From JBGMEA01 sp041447245 (GTDB lineage: Bacteria; Bacillota; Clostridia; Eubacteriales; Anaerofustaceae), in NCBI GenBank assembly GCA_041447245.1, contig JBGMEA010000022.1, positions 1 through 64,000 on the forward strand: a stretch of DNA of 64,000 nt, written 5' to 3'. The notes under the pieces were generated by a model that did not search any database, was not told where the DNA came from, and worked only from the letters and a program-made list of their open reading frames with translations. This document shows positions 1 through 8,827 of this stretch, in pieces (position 1 is the first letter of the stretch; each line of letters opens with the position of its first letter). Both the position numbers and the translations under genes were made by a program.

Positions 1-28
1 AAGCTCGGATTTTTATCCGAGCTTTTCT
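1..28. terminator. Bidirectional terminator hairpin
   Basis: A ten-base inverted repeat (aagctcggat / atccgagctt) with a four-base loop is followed by a T-rich stretch on the plus strand. It lies just beyond the stop of the minus-strand WYL gene and would end that transcript, or one arriving from the left of the window. Confidence 0.7.
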
Positions 29-38
29 TGTTTTAAGC

Positions 39-1106
39 TTATCTGTAATTCCAACTATGAATATCAAAATATTCCTTGAGCTTGAATCGCATCGCTGCCG
101 GTTCAAGAACTTCTGCAATATCGGCATTGGCGATTGCCCATTGATACATCTTATCGAAATTGCAGGTTATCTCCAATGAAAGATAGCCGCTGTCTTCCGA
201 GCCGACGTGAAAACTTTCTCCGAAGCTTTCGATTGCCGATGCGATCTGCTCTTTTTTGATTCTGATGGTAACATCGGTGACAGTCCCGCCGTATCCCGGT
301 ATAAACTCGGAAAGAAAACGTTGTTCGTCAAATCCTTTGGAGTAACCTTCCAAGTCGCGGATATTATCCGCGGTGAATTCCAAATGTTCGATCTGGCTCA
401 TCAGTCCGACACGAAAACACATCATTTTTCCGCCGTATTCCTGTTTCCCAGCCATATAGTACACATTATCCACATTCAAAACAGCATATGGACTGACGAC
501 CATTGGGGTCTCCGTCGTCGGTTCCAATGTTTTGTCGGAAGCATATCGATTATAAAAGAAAGCAATCTTTTTTTTCATTGCCATTTCCGTAAGGATTGTT
601 TTAAGATTGGAATACAAAAAAGTCTGCGGATAAGTATATTTATTCGTCAAACCGCCGTAATACGCATTCCCGAATCTCAGATCCTCTCCCACATATCGGT
701 TTAAGACACCGATCAATCGTTCGGAATCCTGAGCGGTAATATATTTGGAAGCCATCAGCCCTTCCCACAGCATAAAAACGTCTTCGGGAGAAAACTCGAG
801 GTACTTCAAAAAATATCCTTCCCCGTTTTCTTCATATGTATCGATTTCATAACCATGCTCGACCAACGATTTGATATGTCTGGAAATCGCCTTGCGTTCG
901 CAGTCCATACCATAATCCTGCTTGATATACTTGATAATATCGCTTTGCGTCAGTTTATGGTGAGCATCCGAATATTTTGTCAGTACTTCGAGTACATACA
1001 GGATCATCAGTTTCTTGGAACTTGCTGATGAAGAATCTCCCGAATGTTCCTCATTCAGATTTTCTTCCGAGAGAACTTCATCAATAATGTTATCGTCTTT
1101 GCTCAT
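39..1106 (-). CDS. WYL-domain transcriptional regulator
   Basis: A 355-residue predicted DNA-binding regulator. After an acidic, low-complexity N-terminus (about residues 1-30) comes a winged helix-turn-helix (about 30-95, including QSDIIKYIKQ and ERKAISRHIKSL). The C-terminal half resembles a WYL ligand-binding domain, with MVVSPYAVLNVDNVYYMAG near residues 200-220. WYL proteins usually sense nucleic-acid or nucleotide ligands and regulate stress or metabolic genes; the target here is unknown. The ATG is preceded by GAGGTG. A TGATATAAT extended -10 lies just upstream. It diverges from the aldo/keto reductase gene, which could be its target, but this is inference from position only. Confidence 0.8.
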   Translation of the reverse strand: MSKDDNIIDEVLSEENLNEEHSGDSSSASSKKLMILYVLEVLTKYSDAHHKLTQSDIIKYIKQDYGMDCERKAISRHIKSLVEHGYEIDTYEENGEGYFLKYLEFSPEDVFMLWEGLMASKYITAQDSERLIGVLNRYVGEDLRFGNAYYGGLTNKYTYPQTFLYSNLKTILTEMAMKKKIAFFYNRYASDKTLEPTTETPMVVSPYAVLNVDNVYYMAGKQEYGGKMMCFRVGLMSQIEHLEFTADNIRDLEGYSKGFDEQRFLSEFIPGYGGTVTDVTIRIKKEQIASAIESFGESFHVGSEDSGYLSLEITCNFDKMYQWAIANADIAEVLEPAAMRFKLKEYFDIHSWNYR

Positions 1107-1133
1107 AAAGCACCTCGTTCTTTCTTCATCGGG

Positions 1134-1139
1134 ATTATA
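1134..1139 (-). promoter_or_regulatory. Extended -10 of the WYL gene
   Basis: On the minus strand the sequence reads TGATATAAT about 28 bases before the WYL start codon. The TG at -15/-14 makes an extended -10; no good -35 is visible. Confidence 0.45.
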
Positions 1140-1208
1140 TCACAACCTTGCCGCAAAGTCGAGATTTTCCCTGATGTTTCCTTTCCTGCAAAAGAAGGAA
1201 TAAATTTT

Positions 1209-1236
1209 TTGTGTAAACCGTAAAATGTGTTAAAAT
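1209..1236 (+). promoter_or_regulatory. Promoter of the aldo/keto reductase-mazG operon
   Basis: TTGTGT, 16-base spacer, TAAAAT. It lies 35 bases before the start codon at 1272 and faces away from the WYL gene. Confidence 0.45.
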
Positions 1237-1271
1237 GAAATAAATTGCATCTGTGTAAGGAGGATTTTGCT

Positions 1272-2405
1272 ATGCTTTATCGTTCCTATCAAGGGGAAAA
1301 AAATATCTCTCAGTTGGGCTTCGGAGCAATGCGTCTGCCCCAGCTCAGCAGCGACCCCAAAGATATTGACAAAAAACTGACCGGACAATTGATTATGAAA
1401 GCCTATGAATCAGGAGTCAATTATTTCGATACGGCCTATGTTTATCACAACGGAGCATCCGAAACCGTATTGGGCGAAATTCTGCGCGAAAACCACATTG
1501 CGGACAAAGTGAATATCGCGGACAAACTTCCTACGTTCTGGTTGGATGATAATTTCAAACCGTTCGACTTATTCGACGAGCAGCTGCGCAGGTTGGGAAC
1601 GGATCGGATCGATTTTTATCTGATACACAATCTGAACAAGGAAAAATGGGCTCAGTTGAAACAAAAAGGAATTCTTGAGTTCATGGAAAAGACAAGAAAC
1701 TCCGGCAAAATCGAAACGCTCGGATTTTCCTTTCACGATAATTTTGATGCATACAAAGAAATTCTCGATGATTATAACTGGGAATTCAGTCAAATTCAGC
1801 TGAATTATATGGACATTGAATATCAGGCCGGAATCAAAGGGCTTGAATATGCCGCATCCAAACAGATCCCGGTCGTAATCATGGAGCCGCTCAAAGGCGG
1901 ACAGCTGCTTATGATTCAGGATCCGTATGTCGCGCAACTGAAGAAAAAATATGGACTGTCCGAAGTTTCGACGGCAGAAATCAGCCTGAACTTTCTGTTT
2001 GACAGACCGGAAGTTTTGACGGTTCTGAGCGGAATGAACGCACTGTCTCAGGTTGAAGAAAATATCGCGACCGCATCGAAAACCAAATCCGGCGCGATGC
2101 CGGAAAATCAAAAGCAATTTTTAAATGATCTGCGTGCTTATATCCTGACGAAAAACATGATCCCGTGCACGGGATGCTCTTATTGCACGGAAGGTTGTCC
2201 GCAGGAAATTCCGATCCCCGACCTGTTCGAAATGTACAACAACGGAAAAATGTTTGATTCCGCATCAAGCAACAGAGCACAGTATCAGCGGTTTTATGCA
2301 AAAACAAAAGACTGCATCGAATGCGGACAATGCGAGAGTGTCTGCCCGCAGAAGCTGCCGATCATTGAAGATCTGAAACTTGCGAATGAATATCTGAGAG
2401 GTTGA
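1272..2405 (+). CDS. Aldo/keto reductase with two C-terminal 4Fe-4S motifs
   Basis: A 377-residue predicted oxidoreductase. The N-terminal 280 residues are an aldo/keto reductase barrel: LGFGAMRLPQ opening, the FDTAYVYHNG segment with the catalytic Asp and Tyr, and a Lys in IADKLP. The C-terminus carries Cys4 ferredoxin-like motifs at C299/302/305/309 and C348/351/354/358, the layout of the COG1453 family of anaerobes. Such enzymes probably reduce an aldehyde or ketone with electrons from NAD(P)H or ferredoxin; the substrate is not known. A TTG nine codons upstream is open, but the ATG at 1272 has AAGGAGG six to eight bases before it, so it is chosen. The gene is followed five bases later by mazG, so the two are probably co-transcribed. 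Confidence 0.85.
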   Translation: MLYRSYQGEKNISQLGFGAMRLPQLSSDPKDIDKKLTGQLIMKAYESGVNYFDTAYVYHNGASETVLGEILRENHIADKVNIADKLPTFWLDDNFKPFDLFDEQLRRLGTDRIDFYLIHNLNKEKWAQLKQKGILEFMEKTRNSGKIETLGFSFHDNFDAYKEILDDYNWEFSQIQLNYMDIEYQAGIKGLEYAASKQIPVVIMEPLKGGQLLMIQDPYVAQLKKKYGLSEVSTAEISLNFLFDRPEVLTVLSGMNALSQVEENIATASKTKSGAMPENQKQFLNDLRAYILTKNMIPCTGCSYCTEGCPQEIPIPDLFEMYNNGKMFDSASSNRAQYQRFYAKTKDCIECGQCESVCPQKLPIIEDLKLANEYLRG

Positions 2406-2409
2406 ACTT

Positions 2410-3837
2410 ATGCCTGAAAGTATAGCCATTTTAGGCTTCGGGTGCGGAGACAAAGGAGAAATCACATTGCGCACGCTGGAGATACTGCGTAACAGCGATG
2501 CCGTTTTCGTGCGCACGACCCATCATCCCGCAGCCGAAATATTGGAGGAATACCATATTCCCTACCGTTCTTTTGATGATTGTTACGATCAAGCGGACAA
2601 TTTTGACGATGTCTATCGCACGATTGCGGACACGGTGCTCTCCTGCGCGGCTTCAAAGGTAGCCTATATTGTTCCCGGAAGCCCCGTTTTTGCCGAGCGC
2701 GCCGTACAGATCATTCGACGGGAAGCAACCTGTGAAGTCCGGTTGATCCCTGCTGTCAGTTTTCTCGACGGTATTTTTTCAGCGATCGGGCAGGATGCCG
2801 GAGCGTCCTTTAAACTGATTGATGCATTGGATGCTGCACAAAAACCCGATCCGTCCACAACGACTGTCGTATGCCAGGTCTATGACCGATCTGTCGCCTC
2901 CGATACAAAGCTGTCCATGATGGACTATTATCCCGACGCTCATCCCGTTCTGCTGATCACGGCAGCAGGGACGGTACAGGAGCAGGTGGAGCGGATTGCG
3001 CTGTATGAAATCGACCGCATCGATCACATTGACCATCTCACCACACTTGTCATCCCGCCTTCCGAAGAGCGGTTTTACGGATTTGACGGCCTTGCAGAAA
3101 TCGTAAAAACTCTGCGTTCGGAAGACGGATGCAGTTGGGACAAGGCGCAGACACACGAATCGCTGATCAAATATATGATCGAAGAATCGTATGAGGCTAT
3201 CGATGCCATCAAACGGCAGGACGACGAAAATCTATGCGAAGAATTGGGAGATGTCCTGTTGCAGGTTCTTCTGCATGCGCAGATTGCGGAGGAAGAACAA
3301 TCCTTCACGATCCGCGATGTGATTCGCACCGTTTCCGAAAAAATGGTGCGCAGACATCCGCATGTATTTTCCGACACGGACGGGACGGTTGATTTAAACG
3401 CCCAATGGGATCAGATCAAATCGGAAGAAAAACAATATGCTTCTGTTTCCGAAAAAATGGCTCAGGTCGCAAAAAGTCTCCCCGCCCTCATTTATGCGCA
3501 AAAAATTCAGTCCATCGCGGCAAAGGCAGGATTCGACTTCAGCGGTGCAAACGAAGCGTTCTCAAAAATACGGGAAGAAACAGATGAACTGGAAGAAGTG
3601 CTCAGTTCGGGTGATCGGCACACGATCTCCGAAGAGGGCGGCGATTTGCTGTTCGCAGTTACGAATGTTCTCCGTCTTTCCAAAGTGGCATCGGAAGAAT
3701 CGTTATATCTGTCCGGCGAAAAATTTCTGCGCAGATTTACCGCATTGGAGGGGCTGATTCGTGCCGATGGGCTCGAAATGAGCGCAATGAGTGCCGAAAA
3801 ACTTGATTATTACTGGAATTTATGCAAAAAAACTTGA
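2410..3837 (+). CDS. mazG: YabN-MazG fusion, nucleoside triphosphate pyrophosphohydrolase
   Basis: A 475-residue two-part protein. Residues 1 to about 215 form a tetrapyrrole (SAM-dependent) methyltransferase-like domain of the YabN type, with the VPGSPVF motif. From about residue 225 comes a MazG pyrophosphohydrolase with KYMIEESYEAIDAI and EELGDVLLQVLLHAQ carrying the metal-binding acidic residues, then a second MazG-like half with EEGGDLLFAV. MazG hydrolyses NTPs to NMPs and pyrophosphate, removing aberrant nucleotides or tuning stringent-response pools. The length matches the Bacillus YabN family. The next gene is HU, as in many Clostridia. The role of the methyltransferase-like half is unclear in the family. 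Confidence 0.9.
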   Translation: MPESIAILGFGCGDKGEITLRTLEILRNSDAVFVRTTHHPAAEILEEYHIPYRSFDDCYDQADNFDDVYRTIADTVLSCAASKVAYIVPGSPVFAERAVQIIRREATCEVRLIPAVSFLDGIFSAIGQDAGASFKLIDALDAAQKPDPSTTTVVCQVYDRSVASDTKLSMMDYYPDAHPVLLITAAGTVQEQVERIALYEIDRIDHIDHLTTLVIPPSEERFYGFDGLAEIVKTLRSEDGCSWDKAQTHESLIKYMIEESYEAIDAIKRQDDENLCEELGDVLLQVLLHAQIAEEEQSFTIRDVIRTVSEKMVRRHPHVFSDTDGTVDLNAQWDQIKSEEKQYASVSEKMAQVAKSLPALIYAQKIQSIAAKAGFDFSGANEAFSKIREETDELEEVLSSGDRHTISEEGGDLLFAVTNVLRLSKVASEESLYLSGEKFLRRFTALEGLIRADGLEMSAMSAEKLDYYWNLCKKT

Positions 3838-3855
3838 TATTTACGCGAAAAAATA

Positions 3856-3884
3856 TTGCTAATGGATATGTTTGCGTGTATGAT
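3856..3884 (+). promoter_or_regulatory. Promoter of the HU gene
   Basis: TTGCTA, 17-base spacer, TATGAT. It begins inside the gap after mazG and gives a leader of about 20 bases before the HU start. Confidence 0.55.
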
Positions 3885-3912
3885 ATAAATAATTCTTATC
3901 AGGAGGATTTCA

Positions 3913-4185
3913 ATGAATAAAGCGGAATTGATTGCTGTTATTTCACAGAAAACCGGCATCACAAAAAAAGATGCTGAAAAATGCCTCGTTGCTTTCGTAG
4001 AAACTGTTACGGAAACATTAAAGAGCGGGGATAAAGTTTCGTTGGTAGGGTTTGGTACTTTCGAAGCAAAAACCAGAGCGGCAAGAGAAGGGATTAACCC
4101 AAGAACAAAAGAAAAAATCAAAATACCCGCAACCAAAACACCCGGATTCAAAGCCGGCAAAGCTTTAAAAGAAGAAATCAACTAA
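3913..4185 (+). CDS. hup: HU-family nucleoid DNA-binding protein
   Basis: A 90-residue protein covering the whole HU fold. It opens with MNKAELIAVISQKTGITKK and has the dimer core VSLVGFGTFEAKTRAAREG. The beta-arm contains NPRTKEKIKIPATKTPGFKA, whose Pro intercalates DNA. HU dimers bend and compact DNA. AGGAGG lies ten bases before the ATG, it has its own promoter, and a strong terminator follows, so it is probably monocistronic. It follows mazG as in other Clostridia. Confidence 0.95.
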   Translation: MNKAELIAVISQKTGITKKDAEKCLVAFVETVTETLKSGDKVSLVGFGTFEAKTRAAREGINPRTKEKIKIPATKTPGFKAGKALKEEIN

Positions 4186-4193
4186 GCGATCTG

Positions 4194-4224
4194 AAAGAGC
4201 CCATGAAGCAATGGGTTCTTTTTT
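4194..4224 (+). terminator. Terminator of the HU gene
   Basis: Hairpin aaagagccca / tgggttcttt with a short loop, followed by a T run. It closes the HU transcript nine bases after the stop. Confidence 0.85.
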
Positions 4225-4361
4225 GTTGTTTTATGCAAATTTTTATCAATTTATTTAATTATCGTCCCCTTTTGTTCGATGAATATAGTATAATAAATAA
4301 GAAATTTCTTTTCCTGTAAAATATGAAATATATAATCTGATACAGAATCGGGTGTGCGTCC

Positions 4362-6476
4362 ATGTCCAGATTTAAAAATAAACTGTTAATGACTGCCCTC
4401 AGTGTCGTGGTGATCACTTTTCTGATGTCATCCGGCATCCGACTCGGCTCATCCGTGTTCGATCTATCCGACACGGTGCATGCTGCAACCTACACGGTAG
4501 ACATTGCAAATGCCAATCAGACCTACAGCACGCAGGGCTCTTACGGAACCTATGCTGAGGCTTATTCCGCATTCTCTTCCAACGGGGACATCAATGCAGT
4601 CATCCGTGATGACACAGGCAAAGTACTTGCCATGAAGCGAGGCATGGCGGTCACGCAGTCTTCCGCTTCCACACTCACGTTTACCTCCACTTACCCGGGA
4701 GGAACACAAACTTACGTTTCAAACAATTACGTTGCGTATTACCAGTCTACAGATGCGAACCAGGTTGTTACTCTGACGATATCCGGCTACACAGGCACCT
4801 GCAGTGTGAATGACGTAATCCTCATCCCGGGTTCATTTGCCTACCCTTTAGCAAAATATTCCCTGCATGATAATCAGTACGAATTCGATTACTACACACG
4901 TAACGACAGCGGAGACTTAGTCCATTTTATCAGTTACTATCATAAAAGCTCCAACGGCGATTATTACTGTTCGGACTTTTATAGCGCGATTGCCTTGGAC
5001 AAAGCGCCGTCATTCATGACGAAAAATGTACGATATTATTCCACTGATGGTATATATTTTTACACTGACCCGTATGATGCCGCGGCGGGCAATACTGCAG
5101 CATCGAGTTATGTTGGCTCTTATGCCATTTATTACAAATGGCTCTCCTACAGAACAACGACTAGTTATTCAGCAGACCAATTAAACGGTTTTATCGCATA
5201 TAAAAATTCGACTGTTAGTACAAGCACCGCCTGTGCCTATCTGGGATATGGCAGCACATTTCTTTCCTACGGTGATACCTACGGTGTCAATGCTGCGATG
5301 GAAATCGCGTTTGCGAACCATGAAAGCAATTACGGGAAAAGCTCTTTTGCAGTTAATAATTATAACTTCTTTGGAGTCGACGCGACCGATGCAGATCCTT
5401 CGGGAGCGAGTACATATGCAAGTCCATCTGATGGAATAATGAGGCATATGAAATATCTTATGAACCAAGGTTATCTTGATGCCTATGCTTATCTAGACTA
5501 CAGCAAAACACTCTCATATTATCAATGTCCATCTTATTATCCCGATTTATATAGATATAGGGGTGACGCACGATATTTCGGTAACTGCCCGGGCAACAAG
5601 CTGATCGGGATCAATGTAAAATACGCATCCGATCCCTTTCATGGGGAAAAAGTGGCTGCCAAGATGTATGAACTTGATAAATACTTAGGGAGTAAAGATT
5701 ACAACTGTTACTCCATCGGGTTCACCAACAAAGTAACTTATGCGTATTCTCAGCCAACCGACACATCATGGAAGCTTTACAAATACACGTCAAAAGACCC
5801 GAGCAGAAGCACGGGAAGCTACAGTACGGTGCCGATCGGCATGAGTGTGACGATCATCGGTGAAAGCGGAGATTATTATCAGATCGTTTCCGATATGCCT
5901 GTCAATTCGGATGGATTAGCCTTTTTTACCTTTGACAAAAGCAACACATCTAACCTTTCGTATATTGCATATGTGAAAAAGTCGGACATTACCCTGCTGC
6001 GCAACAACCTGAGTTCGGGCGGAGGTACAGGCGGAGGCACGACAGTTACCCCTGTCGCTCTGACCAGTTCGGTTTATACGGTCAATCAAACAAATGGGGT
6101 AATTTCCAAGATTGCAAGCGGCACGCAGATTAACAGTTTTATCGGGCAATTTTCAAACGGCAGTGTACAGGTATACAACGGTTCAACACAGTTGACGTCG
6201 GGAACACTTTGCACAGGAATGACTGTTAAGATTTATGATGGAAGTGGCAATTATGTTACGGATTATATTATTGTCGTCACTGGGGACATCAACGGAGACG
6301 GATCAATAAATATAACAGATTTAATTCAAATAAAAAGACAAATACTTGGTACAGCTTCTTTAAGCGGGGTTTATTTAAAAGCCGCTGACACAAACGGGGA
6401 TGGAGCCACCAATATAACTGATTTAATTCAAATTAAAAGAAGTATTTTAGGTACGCAATCTATAACGCCAAACTAA
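4362..6476 (+). CDS. Secreted glucosaminidase (autolysin) with C-terminal dockerin
   Basis: A 704-residue secreted protein. A signal peptide (about 1-42) has a basic start, a hydrophobic core and a likely cut at VHAA. Residues about 295-440 resemble the LytG/AcmA-type endo-beta-N-acetylglucosaminidase domain, with candidate catalytic Glu321 in ANHESNYG and the downstream NFFGVDA motif; such enzymes cleave peptidoglycan glycan strands. An SH3-like segment follows (about 458-555), then a Gly-rich linker. The C-terminus (641-704) is a type I-like dockerin: two calcium loops, GDINGDGS and ADTNGDGA, each followed by the repeated helix NITDLIQIKR. The next gene, 20 bases downstream, encodes a cohesin-like membrane protein, a likely partner. 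The dockerin is notably more AT-rich than the rest. The ribosome binding site is weak (GGGTG). Confidence 0.85.
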   Translation: MSRFKNKLLMTALSVVVITFLMSSGIRLGSSVFDLSDTVHAATYTVDIANANQTYSTQGSYGTYAEAYSAFSSNGDINAVIRDDTGKVLAMKRGMAVTQSSASTLTFTSTYPGGTQTYVSNNYVAYYQSTDANQVVTLTISGYTGTCSVNDVILIPGSFAYPLAKYSLHDNQYEFDYYTRNDSGDLVHFISYYHKSSNGDYYCSDFYSAIALDKAPSFMTKNVRYYSTDGIYFYTDPYDAAAGNTAASSYVGSYAIYYKWLSYRTTTSYSADQLNGFIAYKNSTVSTSTACAYLGYGSTFLSYGDTYGVNAAMEIAFANHESNYGKSSFAVNNYNFFGVDATDADPSGASTYASPSDGIMRHMKYLMNQGYLDAYAYLDYSKTLSYYQCPSYYPDLYRYRGDARYFGNCPGNKLIGINVKYASDPFHGEKVAAKMYELDKYLGSKDYNCYSIGFTNKVTYAYSQPTDTSWKLYKYTSKDPSRSTGSYSTVPIGMSVTIIGESGDYYQIVSDMPVNSDGLAFFTFDKSNTSNLSYIAYVKKSDITLLRNNLSSGGGTGGGTTVTPVALTSSVYTVNQTNGVISKIASGTQINSFIGQFSNGSVQVYNGSTQLTSGTLCTGMTVKIYDGSGNYVTDYIIVVTGDINGDGSINITDLIQIKRQILGTASLSGVYLKAADTNGDGATNITDLIQIKRSILGTQSITPN

Positions 6477-6496
6477 TAATATTTTAGGAGTCAATT

Positions 6497-8656
6497 TTGA
6501 AAATAAGAAAATTATTAGCCACAATAATTATATCATTAATGGTTTTTTCCATTTCCCCTATTACTGTTCAAGCCGCAACGTCCTCAATGAGTTGTTCAAA
6601 AAGTACCGTATATGCTGGAGATACGATAAGTGTATCACTCACGATCAATGATTCAAGTTGGTCTGGTGCTGAAGGTACTATAACTTGGGATTCATCAAAA
6701 TTAACATACCAAACATATAGTATGCCCGGCAAGGATTCTAGTTTTTATTCTTCAAATGGTAGATTTATTTGTGTACCTGATGATAACGCTAACCTTGTAT
6801 CTGGCTCAGTAACGGTCTTAACAATAACTTTTGTCGTCAACAGTTCGTTATCCGCAGGCACAACATTTACTGTAAGTGCAAATTCATTAATTGTTTCAGA
6901 AGGCACAGGAAACCCCGGAAGTACTTCCGTTTCCAGAACCATATCTGCGGCTTCCTCCGGTTCGACAGGAACATCCGGCTCATCAGGCTCAAGTTCCTCA
7001 GGTTCATCCGGCTCATCGGGATCGACAACGATCAATAAATCCGGTTCTTCCGATGCAACCTTAAAAGCACTCAGCGTTGCGGAAGCGGAACTGTCCCCTG
7101 CCTTCAGTGCATCTACCACGGAATATTCTCTGAGCGTACCCTTCGAAGTTGCCGCACTGACTGTCACGGCAACGCAAAATGATTCCAAAGCAAGCGTTTC
7201 CGTTCAGAATAATGCGCTTGCAGCAGGTAAAACCACACAGGTTTCCGTCGTGGTGACCGCAGAAAACGGCACGACCAAAACTTACGTCATCAATGCTGCC
7301 CGCGCGCAAGACCCGAATTATGTGCCTTCCTCCAATAATTATCTGGCCTCGATCGTCACAAGTTACGGCACCCTCAGCCCGACGTTTGATAAGACTGTCA
7401 CGCATTATGCCATGAATGTGCCGTATGATTGCACTTCCGTTACGTTCACCGCGGCACCCGAAGATCCTCTTTCCACTTGTGTCGTGCTTGGAGATCCTTC
7501 TCTTGCGGCAGGCATCGACAATCTGTTTTTTGCTGTCGTCACGGCAGAAGACCAGTCCACCCGCATTTATTACATCACAGTGCGCCGTGCACAAGATTAT
7601 AATGCATTCGTGACGGATGACTATACACAAAGCATTATTGACCAAATCAGCCAGCAGACAGACCCGGTCATCATCGATATGTCCAAAAGCCCCGTGCAGA
7701 TTCTGTCATCGAAGATTCTGAGCGCCCTGAAACAATATCCGAACATGGTTTTGATCATCGACACCATCAATGGGAAATTCACGATAACGGGCTCCGATCT
7801 GACGGGAGACATCACGGACGGATTTTACGACTTCACGATCAACAATTCCTCGCAGTATTACAACCAGATGATATCCGATGCGGCGAACGGCATCAACTAT
7901 GTATTCTCGACCCATTACACAGGCGCTTTCCCCGGCACCGTGGAATATACCATTTACACCAATTTCACAACGGGTACAAGCGTAAATGTTTATCAGTATG
8001 ACTCCGAAAACGCCCAATATATCGCAGTCGCCAAAAACCTGACATCACAGGGCGGAGCGGTCTCTTTCCGATATGATCAGGGCGGAGATTTTCTGATCAC
8101 GACAGATACCATCAGCAATGCCGTCAATTCGTCATTCATCACAGATCAATCGTTATATAAAAATGATGTATCCTATACCATGATGTTTGCGGCCGCAGGA
8201 CTGTTTTTGATTATCGGCTTCGGTGCGGGAATGATTTTCGGAAAACTGAAAAAGAAACCGAAACCACCCAAACCGCCGAAAACACCGATTTCGAATGATG
8301 AACTGCCAAATCCGCCTGACGATGCATCAGGCAATCAAGCGGAAGAACAGCCTGAACCAAGTGGTTCGACACAGGAACAGAAAATAACCGAACCACCCTC
8401 GGTCTCCGCAGAACCGGATAATCCGGCTGATCTGAGCGCATTGCAAATGCAAAAAGCAGTAGCGGCATCTGTCGAAGCGCTCGGATTGGAACAAAAAACG
8501 TCTGCTCCCGTTACCGAAAAACAACCGGATCAGAATGTGGACGGAAAAGAGCAACCATCAGCCGAAGCGCCTTCTTCTCCACCCAAAACAGGAGCGGAAG
8601 GAATCGAATCCATTTTGGATCATCTGATTGAGAATGAAAAACATATCGATTCCTAA
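6497..8656 (+). CDS. Membrane-anchored cohesin-like protein with cadherin-like repeats
   Basis: A 719-residue type I membrane protein. After a signal peptide (1 to about 26, VQAA cut) comes a cohesin-like beta-sandwich (about 28-150: STVYAGDTISVSLTI, TITWDSSKLTYQ, VLTITFVVNSS). A Ser/Gly linker (about 151-182) follows, then two cadherin-like beta-sandwich repeats (about 184-268 and 278-367, each ending TYVINAAR or IYYITVRRAQD). An unrecognised extracellular region (375-548), one membrane helix (about 560-580) and a Lys/Pro/Glu-rich tail of about 135 residues, probably cytoplasmic, complete it. It starts at TTG with AGGAG six bases upstream. The cohesin would hold dockerin proteins such as the preceding autolysin at the cell surface. 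The first 430 bases are AT-rich compared with the rest. The cohesin call is by pattern; another immunoglobulin-like fold is possible. Confidence 0.72.
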   Translation: MKIRKLLATIIISLMVFSISPITVQAATSSMSCSKSTVYAGDTISVSLTINDSSWSGAEGTITWDSSKLTYQTYSMPGKDSSFYSSNGRFICVPDDNANLVSGSVTVLTITFVVNSSLSAGTTFTVSANSLIVSEGTGNPGSTSVSRTISAASSGSTGTSGSSGSSSSGSSGSSGSTTINKSGSSDATLKALSVAEAELSPAFSASTTEYSLSVPFEVAALTVTATQNDSKASVSVQNNALAAGKTTQVSVVVTAENGTTKTYVINAARAQDPNYVPSSNNYLASIVTSYGTLSPTFDKTVTHYAMNVPYDCTSVTFTAAPEDPLSTCVVLGDPSLAAGIDNLFFAVVTAEDQSTRIYYITVRRAQDYNAFVTDDYTQSIIDQISQQTDPVIIDMSKSPVQILSSKILSALKQYPNMVLIIDTINGKFTITGSDLTGDITDGFYDFTINNSSQYYNQMISDAANGINYVFSTHYTGAFPGTVEYTIYTNFTTGTSVNVYQYDSENAQYIAVAKNLTSQGGAVSFRYDQGGDFLITTDTISNAVNSSFITDQSLYKNDVSYTMMFAAAGLFLIIGFGAGMIFGKLKKKPKPPKPPKTPISNDELPNPPDDASGNQAEEQPEPSGSTQEQKITEPPSVSAEPDNPADLSALQMQKAVAASVEALGLEQKTSAPVTEKQPDQNVDGKEQPSAEAPSSPPKTGAEGIESILDHLIENEKHIDS

Positions 8657-8660
8657 TCAA

Positions 8661-8697
8661 AAGGAAGTCTGTCATTCAGACAGACTTCCTTTTTTTA
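8661..8697 (+). terminator. Terminator after the dockerin-cohesin pair
   Basis: Thirteen-base stem aaggaagtctgtc / gacagacttcctt with a five-base loop and a run of T. It ends the two-gene transcript. Confidence 0.9.
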
Positions 8698-8771
8698 ATA
8701 AAGTGGTAACGTTATCTTTGCCCCTTCCGTCCGCATTGCGGCTCAAAATTCTTTCTCTGCCGGAAATAGCC

Positions 8772-8801
8772 TTTACATCAGCGCAAAAATTGTGATATAA
8801 T
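8772..8801 (+). promoter_or_regulatory. Promoter of hom
   Basis: TTTACA, 18-base spacer, TATAAT, with TG forming an extended -10 (TGATATAAT). It lies 26 bases before the hom start. Confidence 0.65.
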
Positions 8802-8827
8802 CTTAAAAAATCAGATAAGAGGTCCTT

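Noticed and set aside
6950..7045. Short tandem repeats (tccggctcatcaggctca type) that look like a repeat array
   Set aside because: They encode the Ser/Gly linker between the cohesin-like and cadherin-like domains; low-complexity coding sequence, not a CRISPR or mobile repeat.
6745..7645. Long minus-strand open frames opposite the cohesin-like gene
   Set aside because: They lie opposite a gene with a signal peptide and clear domains, have no ribosome binding site and encode compositionally odd proteins (for example a long run of Glu, Pro and Asp).
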